From NCBI RefSeq assembly GCF_900240945.1, contig NZ_OESG01000013.1:806001-870000 (forward strand): a stretch of 64,000 nt of DNA. The letters are read 5' to 3'. Source of the stretch: Mycobacterium sp. 3519A (lineage in GTDB: Bacteria > Actinomycetota > Actinomycetes > Mycobacteriales > Mycobacteriaceae). Below the pieces are notes generated by a model that had not been told where the DNA came from, did not search any database, and saw nothing but the letters and a program-made list of their open reading frames with translations. Shown piece by piece: positions 26,465-34,073 of this stretch; the stretch's first letter is position 1; each line of letters starts with the position of its first letter. The position numbers and the translations under genes are program-made.

Positions 26465-26754
26465 CCCTGAAAGAGTTCACCCGCAAGGTGTTTGGCGGGC
26501 AGTGGCCGATCCTGCTCGTCGGCGTGATCATCATCGCGGCGTTCGGTCTGGTGGTCGCGGGTTATTGGCGACGCGGGGCGCTGGTGCTCGCCATCGGTGT
26601 CGGCGTCGCGGCGGCGTTCCGGCTGGCGCTGCCCGAAGACCGGGTGGGGCTGCTCGCGGTGCGCAGCAGGACCATCGACTTCGTCACGACCGCGTCGGTC
26701 AGCGCGGCGATGCTCTACGTCGCGTGGACGATCGACCCGCTGGGCACCAGCTAG
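26461..26754 (+). CDS. DUF3017 membrane protein (Rv3355c-like)
   Basis: A 97-residue protein with membrane helices [21 protein letters not shown] (about residues 14-34), [19 protein letters not shown] (about 38-56) and a third [16 protein letters not shown]. Between them lies [13 protein letters not shown], typical of the actinobacterial DUF3017 family that sits downstream of folD. The start GTG overlaps the folD TGA (GTGA), so the genes are coupled. Function unknown. The operon is followed by a strong hairpin. Confidence 0.9.
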   Translation: MTLKEFTRKVFGGQWPILLVGVIIIAAFGLVVAGYWRRGALVLAIGVGVAAAFRLALPEDRVGLLAVRSRTIDFVTTASVSAAMLYVAWTIDPLGTS

Positions 26755-26769
26755 CTTCTCAGCGTCGAA

Positions 26770-26818
26770 TGGCCTGTTATGGCACGCTTTTTCGCGGTTT
26801 CCGTGTCATAAGTGGCCA
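26770..26818. terminator. Hairpin between convergent DUF3017 and zeta toxin genes
   Basis: Sixteen-base arms (26770-26785 and 26803-26818) pair as TGGCC, two mismatches, TTATG, a G-U pair, then CAC, closing a 17-base loop that contains a T5 run and GCGG. It fills the gap between two converging genes and reaches the stop of the toxin gene, so it can end transcription from both sides. It belongs to the same class of large hairpins as those at 19163, 44309, 45678 and 56075. Confidence 0.7.
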
Positions 26819-26819
26819 C

Positions 26820-27461
26820 TCAACTCAATTTCAGTGCGGCCGCGACGATCGGCTTGGCCCACTCCGGCGTCTGCGAAAGATCCTGCGGGCCTTCGATTGC
26901 ACCGTGGTCGAGGTGCAACACCAACACCGGTCGCGGCGCGCGTCCCGCGGCGGGGTCGGCGTCGGCGGAGTTGTCGTAGACCTTCAATTCGGTCAGATGC
27001 GGCAGCAACTCGATCAGGTTCAGTCTGCTGTGCCGCCAGCGGCGGCGGATGCTGGATTCCGGGATGTCGTGACCGCCGGCCTGCACCCGGTGGCGGACCC
27101 GTTCGATGTGCAACTCCGGGCTGGCCAAGCCGACGTAGAAGACGCGGACCTCGAAGCCCTGCGACGCCGCCTCGGCGAGCAGGCGCGGCATGGTGGCGCC
27201 GCCAAGCGTGGACTCGAAGGCAAAGTCCTTGCGCTCCAGGATCGCCCGCTCGAGCAGGCGCCGGCCCTGATGCCAGGCCGTCGCATTCGCCTGCACCTGG
27301 TCGAGTCCCGGGTTCGTGGCCATCAACTGGCGCGCCGCTTCGTCGGGATTGAAATAGTCGGCGCCCGACGCGCGAATCATGGCGCCGCCGATGCTGCTCT
27401 TACCCGCGCCGTTGACGCCGGCCAGGACGTAGAGGCGCGGAGCTGGGGCCTTGCGGGCCAT
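26820..27461 (-). CDS. Zeta toxin-family P-loop kinase
   Basis: A 213-residue protein. Walker A is VLAGVNGAGKSS at about residues 12-23. It is followed by DYFNPDEAAR (the zeta NPDE substrate-binding motif), DFAFESTL (the FEST box seen in UNAG kinases) and a basic SSIRRRWRHSRLNL segment for phosphate binding. Zeta toxins phosphorylate UDP-N-acetylglucosamine-type sugars and block wall synthesis. Length is close to short zeta proteins. It lies 9 bases downstream of a Phd-like antitoxin gene in the same direction. The biochemical activity is inferred. Confidence 0.88.
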   Translation of the reverse strand: MARKAPAPRLYVLAGVNGAGKSSIGGAMIRASGADYFNPDEAARQLMATNPGLDQVQANATAWHQGRRLLERAILERKDFAFESTLGGATMPRLLAEAASQGFEVRVFYVGLASPELHIERVRHRVQAGGHDIPESSIRRRWRHSRLNLIELLPHLTELKVYDNSADADPAAGRAPRPVLVLHLDHGAIEGPQDLSQTPEWAKPIVAAALKLS

Positions 27462-27470
27462 GCGGTGCGG

Positions 27471-27821
27471 TCAGCGCTTGGCGCGGGCTGCCTTGACCGC
27501 GGCGCGGCCCAGTTGTTCCGGTGACGCGTCGAACGCCGACGCCATCGCCGACCTGGCTTTCGGCGTCTGCATCTTCTCCAGCAGCCGGTCGAAATCCTCG
27601 GACAGGTCGTCGAGGGCGGGCGTGCTGGCCTTTGTCAGCGCCTCGAATTCCGCGTAGGACAACAACACCGCCTTCGGAGTGTTGTGCTTGGTGATCGCCA
27701 CCGCGCCGCCGAGGGAGGCCTGCTCGAAGATCGTGCCGAACTCGTTCTTGAAGCGGGTGGCGGCGACGGTCGGGACGTCGACCAGCTCGCCGTCGCGGTT
27801 TCGGAATGTCAAGGTCGCCAT
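27471..27821 (-). CDS. Antitoxin, Phd/YefM-like, partner of the zeta toxin
   Basis: A 116-residue protein. The middle segment VAATRFKNEFGTIFEQASLGGAVAITKHNTPKAVLLSYAEFEAL is a Phd/YefM DNA-binding domain. The N-terminal RNRDGELVDVP extension is unusual. The C-terminal half (DDLSEDFDRLLEKMQTPKARSAMASAFDA) would be the toxin-neutralising part. It is the first gene of a two-gene operon with the zeta kinase, the normal order for a type II TA pair. A symmetric operator overlaps its promoter (27824-27863). Classical zeta toxins pair with epsilon or PezA-type antitoxins, so this pairing is less usual. Confidence 0.85.
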   Translation of the reverse strand: MATLTFRNRDGELVDVPTVAATRFKNEFGTIFEQASLGGAVAITKHNTPKAVLLSYAEFEALTKASTPALDDLSEDFDRLLEKMQTPKARSAMASAFDASPEQLGRAAVKAARAKR

Positions 27822-27823
27822 GT

Positions 27824-27863
27824 GGCCATACTAGCCATTCTGTGCGAAATAGCCATTATGGCC
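27824..27863. promoter_or_regulatory. Toxin-antitoxin operator (nested inverted and direct repeats)
   Basis: Outer arms GGCCATA (27824-27830) and TATGGCC (27857-27863) form a perfect 7-bp inverted repeat across 40 bases. Within them TAGCCATT occurs twice in direct orientation (27832-27839 and 27850-27857), 18 bp apart. It lies directly upstream of the antitoxin ATG, where a Phd-type protein would autoregulate the operon. The last base pairs overlap the stop codon region of the upstream secreted-protein gene. Confidence 0.7.
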
Positions 27864-28167
27864 GGGGGCACCCCAGGAACTGGCATGTGACGTTGGTGTC
27901 CTCGCCTGCGACCAAACGCCAGCTGCCGCCGATGGCGCCGTCTTGGACCTTCAATCCAACGATCTGGGGCGGATACCCGCGGGACATCGCGTAGTAGTTG
28001 TGGCAGACCGTCCAGTCCCAGTCAACCTCGACGAAGCCTCCTGGGACGGGCTGGCCCGGACACCAGGTCTCCGCTTGGGCGATACCGGCACCGAGGCCGA
28101 GCGCCGCCAGACTCATCCCAGCCGACACGAGTGCCGCGGCTGCCAGGCCTGCGATTTGTCGTTTCAT
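27856..28167 (-). CDS. Small secreted Cys/Trp/Tyr protein, paralogue of the one at 14341
   Basis: A 103-residue protein starting at ATG 28167, with AGGGGG upstream. The signal peptide is KRQIAGLAAAALVSAGMSLAALGLGAGIAQA, cleaved before ETWCPGQ. The mature protein has VDWDWTVCHNYYAMSRGYPPQIVG and a second Cys pair near the C-terminus (VTCQFLGCPRP). The WCPG...CHxYY core is shared with the 14341-14700 protein. Function unknown. A frame from 28254 starts upstream but would disrupt the signal peptide. The stop lies in the toxin-antitoxin operator. Confidence 0.82.
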   Translation of the reverse strand: MKRQIAGLAAAALVSAGMSLAALGLGAGIAQAETWCPGQPVPGGFVEVDWDWTVCHNYYAMSRGYPPQIVGLKVQDGAIGGSWRLVAGEDTNVTCQFLGCPRP

Positions 28168-28239
28168 GAGAACCCCCTGTGTGTGTTGGTGATCACAGCG
28201 TGCGCTCGGGCGCTTGGCGAATCCTTGGAGTTCCAAAGT

Positions 28240-28271
28240 TTGCCCACTGGGCAATTTTGCCTATTATGCAG
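28240..28271 (+). promoter_or_regulatory. Promoter with overlapping palindromic operator of a TetR operon
   Basis: TTGCCC-ACT-GGGCAA (28240-28254) is a perfect inverted repeat. A weaker copy, TTGCCTATTATGCAG, follows at 28257-28271. TTGCCC could be the -35 box and TATTAT (28262-28267) the -10 box, with 16 bases between them. A repressor on this site would block RNA polymerase. The TetR gene starts at 28292 and is the natural candidate. Confidence 0.6.
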
Positions 28272-28291
28272 GATTCAGTTAGCCTGGCTGA

Positions 28292-28888
28292 GTGACCATG
28301 GGACTGCGTGAGCGCAAGAAGCTCGGCACCCGCTGGGCGCTCAGCAATGCCGCGTTGGAGCTCGCGCTCGAGCGGGGGCTCGAGAACGTCACCCGCGAAG
28401 ACATCGCCAACCGGGCCGGCGTATCGCTGCGTACTTTCAACAACTACTTCACGGGCAAGTACGAGGCGGTCGCGTTCCGCCAGGTCGACCGGACCCGGCA
28501 GAGTCTCACGATCTTTCGTCAGCGGCCAGCCGACGAGCCGTTGTGGTCGGCGATCACCGAGTCGATGCTTGCGCCGCTGGAAGCCGCGGGCGCCACCGAC
28601 GTCCGGCCGACCCCCGCAGAGTTGGCCGTCATTCGCGAACTGCTGTCGGCGCGGGACATGCGGGCAGCGCTGACGCGAGAACTGTTCGCCGACTGGGTCG
28701 ATGCGGTCGCCGAACGCACCGGGCTGGACCCGGTGCGCGATATGTATCCGCGGTTGGTCGTCGCCGTCGTCAGGGCGGTCGGCGAAACGGCGATGGAGAC
28801 GTACGCCAACGCCGATCCGCCGGTGGCCTATACCGAGTTGCTGCGTCGCGGCCTTGCCGATGTCGCCGCTGGACTGCCTGAAAGGTGA
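28292..28888 (+). CDS. TetR family transcriptional regulator
   Basis: A 198-residue regulator that begins MTMGLRERKKLGTRWALSNAALELALERG, the typical first helix of the actinobacterial TetR group. The helix-turn-helix is VTREDIANRAGVSLRTFNNYFTGKYEAV at about residues 33-60. The C-terminal domain has no assigned ligand. The start could be GTG 28292 or ATG 28298. It is the first gene of an operon with an FAD monooxygenase, whose start overlaps its stop. The regulator probably senses the substrate of the monooxygenase. Confidence 0.9.
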   Translation: MTMGLRERKKLGTRWALSNAALELALERGLENVTREDIANRAGVSLRTFNNYFTGKYEAVAFRQVDRTRQSLTIFRQRPADEPLWSAITESMLAPLEAAGATDVRPTPAELAVIRELLSARDMRAALTRELFADWVDAVAERTGLDPVRDMYPRLVVAVVRAVGETAMETYANADPPVAYTELLRRGLADVAAGLPER

Positions 28889-30438
28889 TGTCGATGTCCG
28901 AAAACCAAGTGGTCATTTCCGGGGCAGGCCCCAACGGCTTGATGGTGGCGTGCGAGCTTGCGCTGGCCGGTGTGCGGCCCGTCGTGCTCGAGCGGCTGTC
29001 CGCGCCCAGCGACGAACCCAAGGCCAACGGCATGATCGGCCAGGTGGTGCGGCTACTCGACATGCGCGGGCTCTACCACAGGTTCACCGGGTCCGACGAA
29101 CCGCCAAAACCGATGTACGAGTGGATATTCAGCGGTATGCGGGTGCCGTTGACCGGGATGTCGGACAGCCCGATGTACGGTCTGCCGATCCAGCAGCCGC
29201 GCCTTGTCCGGTTTCTGCTCGAACGCGCACAGGACCTGGGTGTCGAAGTGCGATGGGGGCACGAGTTGATCGGGGTGGACCCGCGCTCCGACGGCGTGAC
29301 GGTCACCGTGTCCACCGCTGACGAGACATACCGGATCGACGCCACCTACCTGGTCGGCGCCGACGGTGGCCGCAGCACCGTGCGCAAGCTGGCGGGGATC
29401 GACTTTCCCGGCCATACGTCCGACATGGTGGCCCGGATCGCGCACGTCGGTGTTCCGCCGGAAATGCATTCCGCCGCAGGCGGAATCGACGTGCCCGGCT
29501 TCGGTCCCGTGCCGTTTGGCCATAACCGTCTGAACAACGGCGGCATCATCTTCGCCGAGATGGAGCCGGGCAGGCCGCTGGTCGGGACCATCGAGTTCAA
29601 CCAGCAGGCCGACGATTCGGCTCCGATGACGCTGGACGAGTTACGCGACAGCGCGCGACGCGTGCTGGGCGTCGACCTGCCCGTCGACCCGCCGCGCGGC
29701 GACGGCCCGCATGCGTTGCGTCGCATCGCCGGACAGAACACCCGGCAGGCGGACCGGTACCGGGTGGGCAACATCTTCCTGGTCGGCGACTCGGCGCACG
29801 TGCACTCCGCGATGGGAGGCCCCGGCCTGAACCTCGGCATGCAGGACGCCATGAACCTCGGCTGGAAACTGGCTGCCGCAGTCAACGGGTGGGCCCCTCC
29901 CGGCCTGCTCGACACGTATCACAGCGAGCGGTTCCCGGTCGGCGAGCGCGTGATGATGCAGTCCTTGTCGCAGACCGCGCTGTTCCGGCCAGGGCCCGAG
30001 ATCGCCGCGCTGCGAACACTTTTCGCTGAGTTACTGCAGTTGCCGGGTGTCGGCGCGCACATGGCGCACCTGCTGGCTGGTTCGGACGTCCGCTACGACA
30101 CCGGCGACGGGCATCCGCTGTCGGGCCGCCTCGTGCCCGATCTGACGCTCGACGACGGACGCCGGGTGGCCGAACTGCTGCACTGCGGGCGTCCCGTCCT
30201 GCTCGACCTGTCCGGCTGTGTGGGTGACGCCGCCGACGAGTGGGCCGACCGTGTCGACGTCGTCACCGGTTCCACCGCCGACATCGACGCGATGGCGATC
30301 CTCATCCGGCCTGACGGCTATGTCGCCTGGGCCGCAGACACTTTCGACGCGGATGACGGCGAGCGGTTGCGCGAGGCGCTGCGGCGATGGGTCGGCGAGT
30401 TGGCGACTACGCGAGTGTCGCCCGGATGCCGACCGTGA
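28888..30438 (+). CDS. FAD-dependent aromatic monooxygenase (PHBH/rifampicin monooxygenase-like)
   Basis: A protein of about 516 residues. It has the FAD dinucleotide motif VVISGAGPNGLMVACELALAGV at residues 5-27, then YLVGADGGRSTVRKLAGI (the DG motif), and NIFLVGDSAHVHSAMGGPGLNLGMQDAMNLGWKLA (the GD motif). The C-terminal thioredoxin-like domain runs from about 390. Members hydroxylate phenols, polyketides or rifamycins; the substrate is not determinable. The ATG at 28888 overlaps the TetR stop by one base (TGATG). A further ATG at 28894 has a better spaced AAAGG. It overlaps the convergent methyltransferase gene by 32 bases. Confidence 0.9.
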   Translation: MSMSENQVVISGAGPNGLMVACELALAGVRPVVLERLSAPSDEPKANGMIGQVVRLLDMRGLYHRFTGSDEPPKPMYEWIFSGMRVPLTGMSDSPMYGLPIQQPRLVRFLLERAQDLGVEVRWGHELIGVDPRSDGVTVTVSTADETYRIDATYLVGADGGRSTVRKLAGIDFPGHTSDMVARIAHVGVPPEMHSAAGGIDVPGFGPVPFGHNRLNNGGIIFAEMEPGRPLVGTIEFNQQADDSAPMTLDELRDSARRVLGVDLPVDPPRGDGPHALRRIAGQNTRQADRYRVGNIFLVGDSAHVHSAMGGPGLNLGMQDAMNLGWKLAAAVNGWAPPGLLDTYHSERFPVGERVMMQSLSQTALFRPGPEIAALRTLFAELLQLPGVGAHMAHLLAGSDVRYDTGDGHPLSGRLVPDLTLDDGRRVAELLHCGRPVLLDLSGCVGDAADEWADRVDVVTGSTADIDAMAILIRPDGYVAWAADTFDADDGERLREALRRWVGELATTRVSPGCRP

Positions 30439-31138
30439 CGTATGGCAGCGCCAGGCCGTTGGTGTTGGCCAGCGCCGGATGGGTGGCCAACAACTCGCGC
30501 ACCTGCTCGAGGGTGCGGGTGCGCACCTTCTCCGGTGAGGTGATGCAGTAGCTGCGCGAGGCGACCAGGTCGATCAGCGCCTGCGGCGTCAGGTAGCTGG
30601 TCCACTCGACGTGGTGGCGCTCGACGTCGGTGAACGACGCGGGCAGCGTCACCTTGTGGCTCAACGGGTCTTCTTCGTGGCCGATGATGCGGCCCAGGTC
30701 TTTGACCCAGCCCAGCCGTTCGTCGCGGGTGTTCCACACCAGGCCAAGCCGGCCGCCAGGCCGCAGCACGCGGGCGATCTCCTTCGCCGCGAGTTCGGGG
30801 TCGAACCAATGCCAGGCCTGCGCGACCAGCACCGCGTCGACGCTGTCGTCGGGCAGCGGGATCTCCTCGGCCGTGCCAAGCAGCGCAGGCGTATCAGGCA
30901 GCGAATTGCTCAGCAGCTCCAGCATTTCCGGGATCGGGTCCACGGCGAAGACATTGAGGCCGCGTTCGACCAGCCGGGTGGTCAGCTTTCCGGTGCCCGC
31001 ACCCAGGTCGAGCACGTCGACCGCCCCGTCGGGCAGCAGCCAGTCGATGGCTTCGGGCGGGTAAGACGGCCGCCCCCGCTCGTATGCCGCGGCCTCCGCG
31101 CCGAACGACAGTGAACGCTGCTGCCTGGAATGGCTCAC
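30407..31138 (-). CDS. SAM-dependent methyltransferase (Rv3342-like)
   Basis: A 243-residue class I methyltransferase, the same length as Rv3342. It begins [34 protein letters not shown] and has motif [14 protein letters not shown], motif [15 protein letters not shown], and [51 protein letters not shown]. It is third in an operon with metY and metX. Its GTG start overlaps the metX stop in GTGA. The substrate is unknown. Its place next to methionine synthesis may simply reflect SAM supply. Confidence 0.92.
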   Translation of the reverse strand: MSHSRQQRSLSFGAEAAAYERGRPSYPPEAIDWLLPDGAVDVLDLGAGTGKLTTRLVERGLNVFAVDPIPEMLELLSNSLPDTPALLGTAEEIPLPDDSVDAVLVAQAWHWFDPELAAKEIARVLRPGGRLGLVWNTRDERLGWVKDLGRIIGHEEDPLSHKVTLPASFTDVERHHVEWTSYLTPQALIDLVASRSYCITSPEKVRTRTLEQVRELLATHPALANTNGLALPYVTVGIRATLA

Positions 31139-32262
31139 CGTTCGGCCAACTCCAACGTTCGACGAATCAGCTTGCCCACCGCCTCGGTCTCCAAGAGAAA
31201 GCCGTCGTGGCCGTAGATGGAGTCGACCACGTTCAGCTCGGTACAACCGGGCAGCAGCTCCGCCAATTCCTCCTGCAGCCGAATCGGGTACAACCGGTCC
31301 GACGTGATGCCACCGACGACGACGGGCACGGGGCAGCCGCGCAGGGCCGCTTCGACGCCGCCGCGGCCGCGGCCCACGTCGTGGCTGGACAGCGCTTCGG
31401 ACAGCGCCACATAGGTGCCCGCATCGAACCGCTTGAGCAATTTGCGGCCCTGGTGTTCCAGGTAGCTCTGCACCGCGTAGCGCCCGCCGGTCGAAGGGTC
31501 CTCGCCGCCCTGCGGATCGTTGCCGAACCTGGCGTCGAGTTCGTCCTCGCCGCGATACGTCAAATGCGCGAAGCGTCGCGCGATCTCCATGCCGACATCG
31601 GGTGAGCGCCCAGTGCCGTAGTAGTCGCCGTCGCACCAGTTCGGGTCGGACTTGATGGCCGCGATCTGGGTGCTCTGGGTGCCGATCTGGTCGGCGGTCG
31701 CGCGCGCGCCGACCGCCAGCACCAGCGCGGCGCGGACCTTGTCGGGGTAGCCGACGATCCACTCCAGCGCCCGCGCGCCGCCCATCGAGCCGCCGACCAC
31801 CGCCGCGACCTCGGTGATGCCGAGCGCAGCCAGCGCGGCCACATCGGCCTCGACCTGATCGCGCACCGAGACGAGAGGGAACCGCGAGCCCCACGGCTTT
31901 CCGTCCGGCGCAACAGAACTCGGGCCCGTCGAGCCGCGGAAGCCGCCCAGCACGTTGGTGGCGATCGCACACCAGCGGTTGGTGTCGATCGGCGCACCAG
32001 GCCCGGCGACGCCTTCCCACCAGCCCTCGGTCTCGTCACCGGGACCGGTCGGGCCGGTGACGTGGGAATCGCCGGTCAGCGCGTGCAGCACGACGACCAC
32101 GTTGTCGCGGCTTGGCGACAACTCGCCCCACCGCTGCACCGCGATCGTCACGTCGTCGATCACCGCGCCGTTCTCCAGCGTCAGCGTGCCGATGTCGACA
32201 TGGCCGACTTCGCCTTCTGCGGGCAGCGGTGCCACGTCAACTCTCACTTCGGACAGTGTCAT
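31135..32262 (-). CDS. metX: Homoserine O-acetyltransferase
   Basis: A 375-residue alpha/beta hydrolase-fold enzyme that acetylates homoserine with acetyl-CoA in methionine synthesis. Motifs are [25 protein letters not shown], the nucleophile elbow [39 protein letters not shown], and a C-terminal GHDGFLLE with the catalytic His. Its neighbour metY makes homocysteine from the product. The start overlaps the metY stop (TGATG). The gene is often named metA in M. tuberculosis (Rv3341). Confidence 0.97.
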   Translation of the reverse strand: MTLSEVRVDVAPLPAEGEVGHVDIGTLTLENGAVIDDVTIAVQRWGELSPSRDNVVVVLHALTGDSHVTGPTGPGDETEGWWEGVAGPGAPIDTNRWCAIATNVLGGFRGSTGPSSVAPDGKPWGSRFPLVSVRDQVEADVAALAALGITEVAAVVGGSMGGARALEWIVGYPDKVRAALVLAVGARATADQIGTQSTQIAAIKSDPNWCDGDYYGTGRSPDVGMEIARRFAHLTYRGEDELDARFGNDPQGGEDPSTGGRYAVQSYLEHQGRKLLKRFDAGTYVALSEALSSHDVGRGRGGVEAALRGCPVPVVVGGITSDRLYPIRLQEELAELLPGCTELNVVDSIYGHDGFLLETEAVGKLIRRTLELAER

Positions 32263-33617
32263 CAGAACGCCGCCGTCGCTTTGGGGTCCGCCGAACCCGA
32301 GGAGTTGAACGGCTTCGCGGCCGCGAAACCCTGTTCGAGGTCGGCCAGGATGTCGTCGATGCCCTCGATGCCGACCGCGAGGCGGACCAGTCCCGGCGTC
32401 ACGCCGGTGGCCAACTGCTCCTCAGGAGTGAGCTGGGCGTGCGTGGTCGACGCCGGGTGGATCACCAGCGACCGCACGTCGCCGATGTTGGCGACGTGGC
32501 TGTGCAGCGTCAGCGCGTTGACGAACGCCTTGCCCGCGTCGATGCCACCGGCCAGCTCGAAAGCCAGCACCGCGCCGGTTCCCTTGGGGGCCAGCTTCTT
32601 TCCCAGCTCGTACCACGGCGACGTCGGCAGCCCGGCGTAGTTCACCGAGATGACATCGGGATGACCGGCCAGGTATTCGGCCACCTTCTGCGCGTTCGCC
32701 ACGTGCCGCTCAACACGCAGGCTCAACGTTTCCAGGCCCTGTGCGACGAGGAACGCGTTGAACGGCGCGGCGGCCGAACCGAGATCCCGCAGCAGTTGCA
32801 CGCGGGCTTTCAGCGCGAACGCGGGCGGGCCGAGTTCGGCGAACACCACACCGTGGTAGCTGGGGTCCGGGGTGGTGAAGCCTGGGAACTTGCCGTTGGT
32901 CCAGTCGAAGGTGCCGCCGTCGACGATCACGCCCGCGATCGCCGCGCCGTGTCCGCCCAGGTACTTGGTGGCCGAGTGCACGACGATGTCGGCGCCGTGA
33001 GCCAGCGGCTGGACCAGGTACGGGGTGGCGACGGTGTTGTCGACGATCAGCGGTACACCGGCGTCGTGCGCGACGGCCGCGACGTTGGGGATGTCGAGGA
33101 TGTCGTTCTGCGGGTTGGAGATGGTCTCGCCGAAGAACGCCTTGGTGTTGGGCCGCACGGCCGCCCGCCAGGAGTCCAGATCGTCGGGATCCTCGACGAA
33201 GCTGACCTCGATGCCGAGCTTCGGCAGCGTGTAGTGGAAGAGGTTGTAGGTGCCGCCGTACAGTCGCGGGCTCGACACGATGTGGTCGCCCGCGTTGGCG
33301 AGGTTGAGGATCGCGAAGTGCTCGGCAGCCTGGCCGGAGGCCAGGAACAGCGCGGCGACCCCGCCCTCGAGCGCGGCGATGCGCTGCTCGACGACGTCCT
33401 GGGTCGGGTTCATGATCCGGGTGTAGATGTTGCCGGGCTCGGCGAGGCCGAACAGCGCGGCCGCGTGCTCGGTGCTGTTGAACGTGTACGACGTGGTCTG
33501 GTAGATGGGCAGCGCCCTGGCGTTGGTCGCGATGTCGGGGGTCTGGCCTGCGTGGACCTGTTTGGTCTCGAATGACCATCTGGCCTTCGGGTCGTCGAGG
33601 GTGTTTTCGGTGCTCAT
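32262..33617 (-). CDS. metY: O-acetylhomoserine sulfhydrylase (PLP enzyme)
   Basis: A 451-residue Cys/Met metabolism PLP enzyme (Rv3340, called metC there). It combines O-acetylhomoserine with sulphide to give homocysteine. The body begins [33 protein letters not shown], and the PLP Lys is in [13 protein letters not shown] near residue 210. It is first of the operon metY-metX-methyltransferase. A SAM-IV riboswitch lies in its 5' leader, so it is shut down when SAM is high. The ATG has an AGGAG site. Confidence 0.96.
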   Translation of the reverse strand: MSTENTLDDPKARWSFETKQVHAGQTPDIATNARALPIYQTTSYTFNSTEHAAALFGLAEPGNIYTRIMNPTQDVVEQRIAALEGGVAALFLASGQAAEHFAILNLANAGDHIVSSPRLYGGTYNLFHYTLPKLGIEVSFVEDPDDLDSWRAAVRPNTKAFFGETISNPQNDILDIPNVAAVAHDAGVPLIVDNTVATPYLVQPLAHGADIVVHSATKYLGGHGAAIAGVIVDGGTFDWTNGKFPGFTTPDPSYHGVVFAELGPPAFALKARVQLLRDLGSAAAPFNAFLVAQGLETLSLRVERHVANAQKVAEYLAGHPDVISVNYAGLPTSPWYELGKKLAPKGTGAVLAFELAGGIDAGKAFVNALTLHSHVANIGDVRSLVIHPASTTHAQLTPEEQLATGVTPGLVRLAVGIEGIDDILADLEQGFAAAKPFNSSGSADPKATAAF

Positions 33618-33725
33618 GGGGTGTTCTCCTGATGTGATGGGCCTGGCTGGGGTGCGGTCGACGCACTCAGCGACAACTGCGCACGCCGGACCTCCGCCTG
33701 TCTTCTCTGGGGGCCCGTCACAACG

Positions 33726-33845
33726 GACCCGCGCTTGCCGGTAGCCGGTGGCGGCTACTCAACCTGGTCAATCACCCGGGGCACCCCACCGCGGTTGGAG
33801 GGTTGCCGGCCAGCAAGCCGGGGCTTGACGCTGGCACTCATGACC
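33726..33845 (-). promoter_or_regulatory. SAM-IV riboswitch in the leader of metY
   Basis: The leftward-transcribed leader carries the conserved SAM-IV pattern: GGTCATGAGTGCCAGCG at the 5' end, the CAAGCCCCGGCTTGCTGGCC and GCAACCCTCC segments, TGACCAGG closing P1, the GTAGCCG/CGGCTAC hairpin, and GCAAGCGCGGGTCC at the 3' end. It agrees closely with what I recall of the Mycobacterium SAM-IV RNA solved by cryo-EM. A TACGCT box (33853-33858) lies 7 bases before the 5' end and is a likely -10. About 108 bases separate the aptamer from the metY ATG. The rest of 33618-34073 carries the divergent promoters and no gene. Confidence 0.93.
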
Positions 33846-34073
33846 GCACAGAAGCGTATCTCATGTCGCTGACCGGGTGCCAGCGCCGTCTGCGGCCGAT
33901 GTGATCGTCGCGCCGGCGTCGCCTCGGCGGCATCGGGAGTAGCTCCCCATCTTCCGCGGTTGGTGAAGCTACTGGTCAGTAGGCGAAGCTGGCCCCTCGT
34001 GTGCGCAGCGGCGCTTGTAGTCTGGCGCGCGATAGGACATATAGAACCGAAACTGACGCCGGGAGAAGACCAC

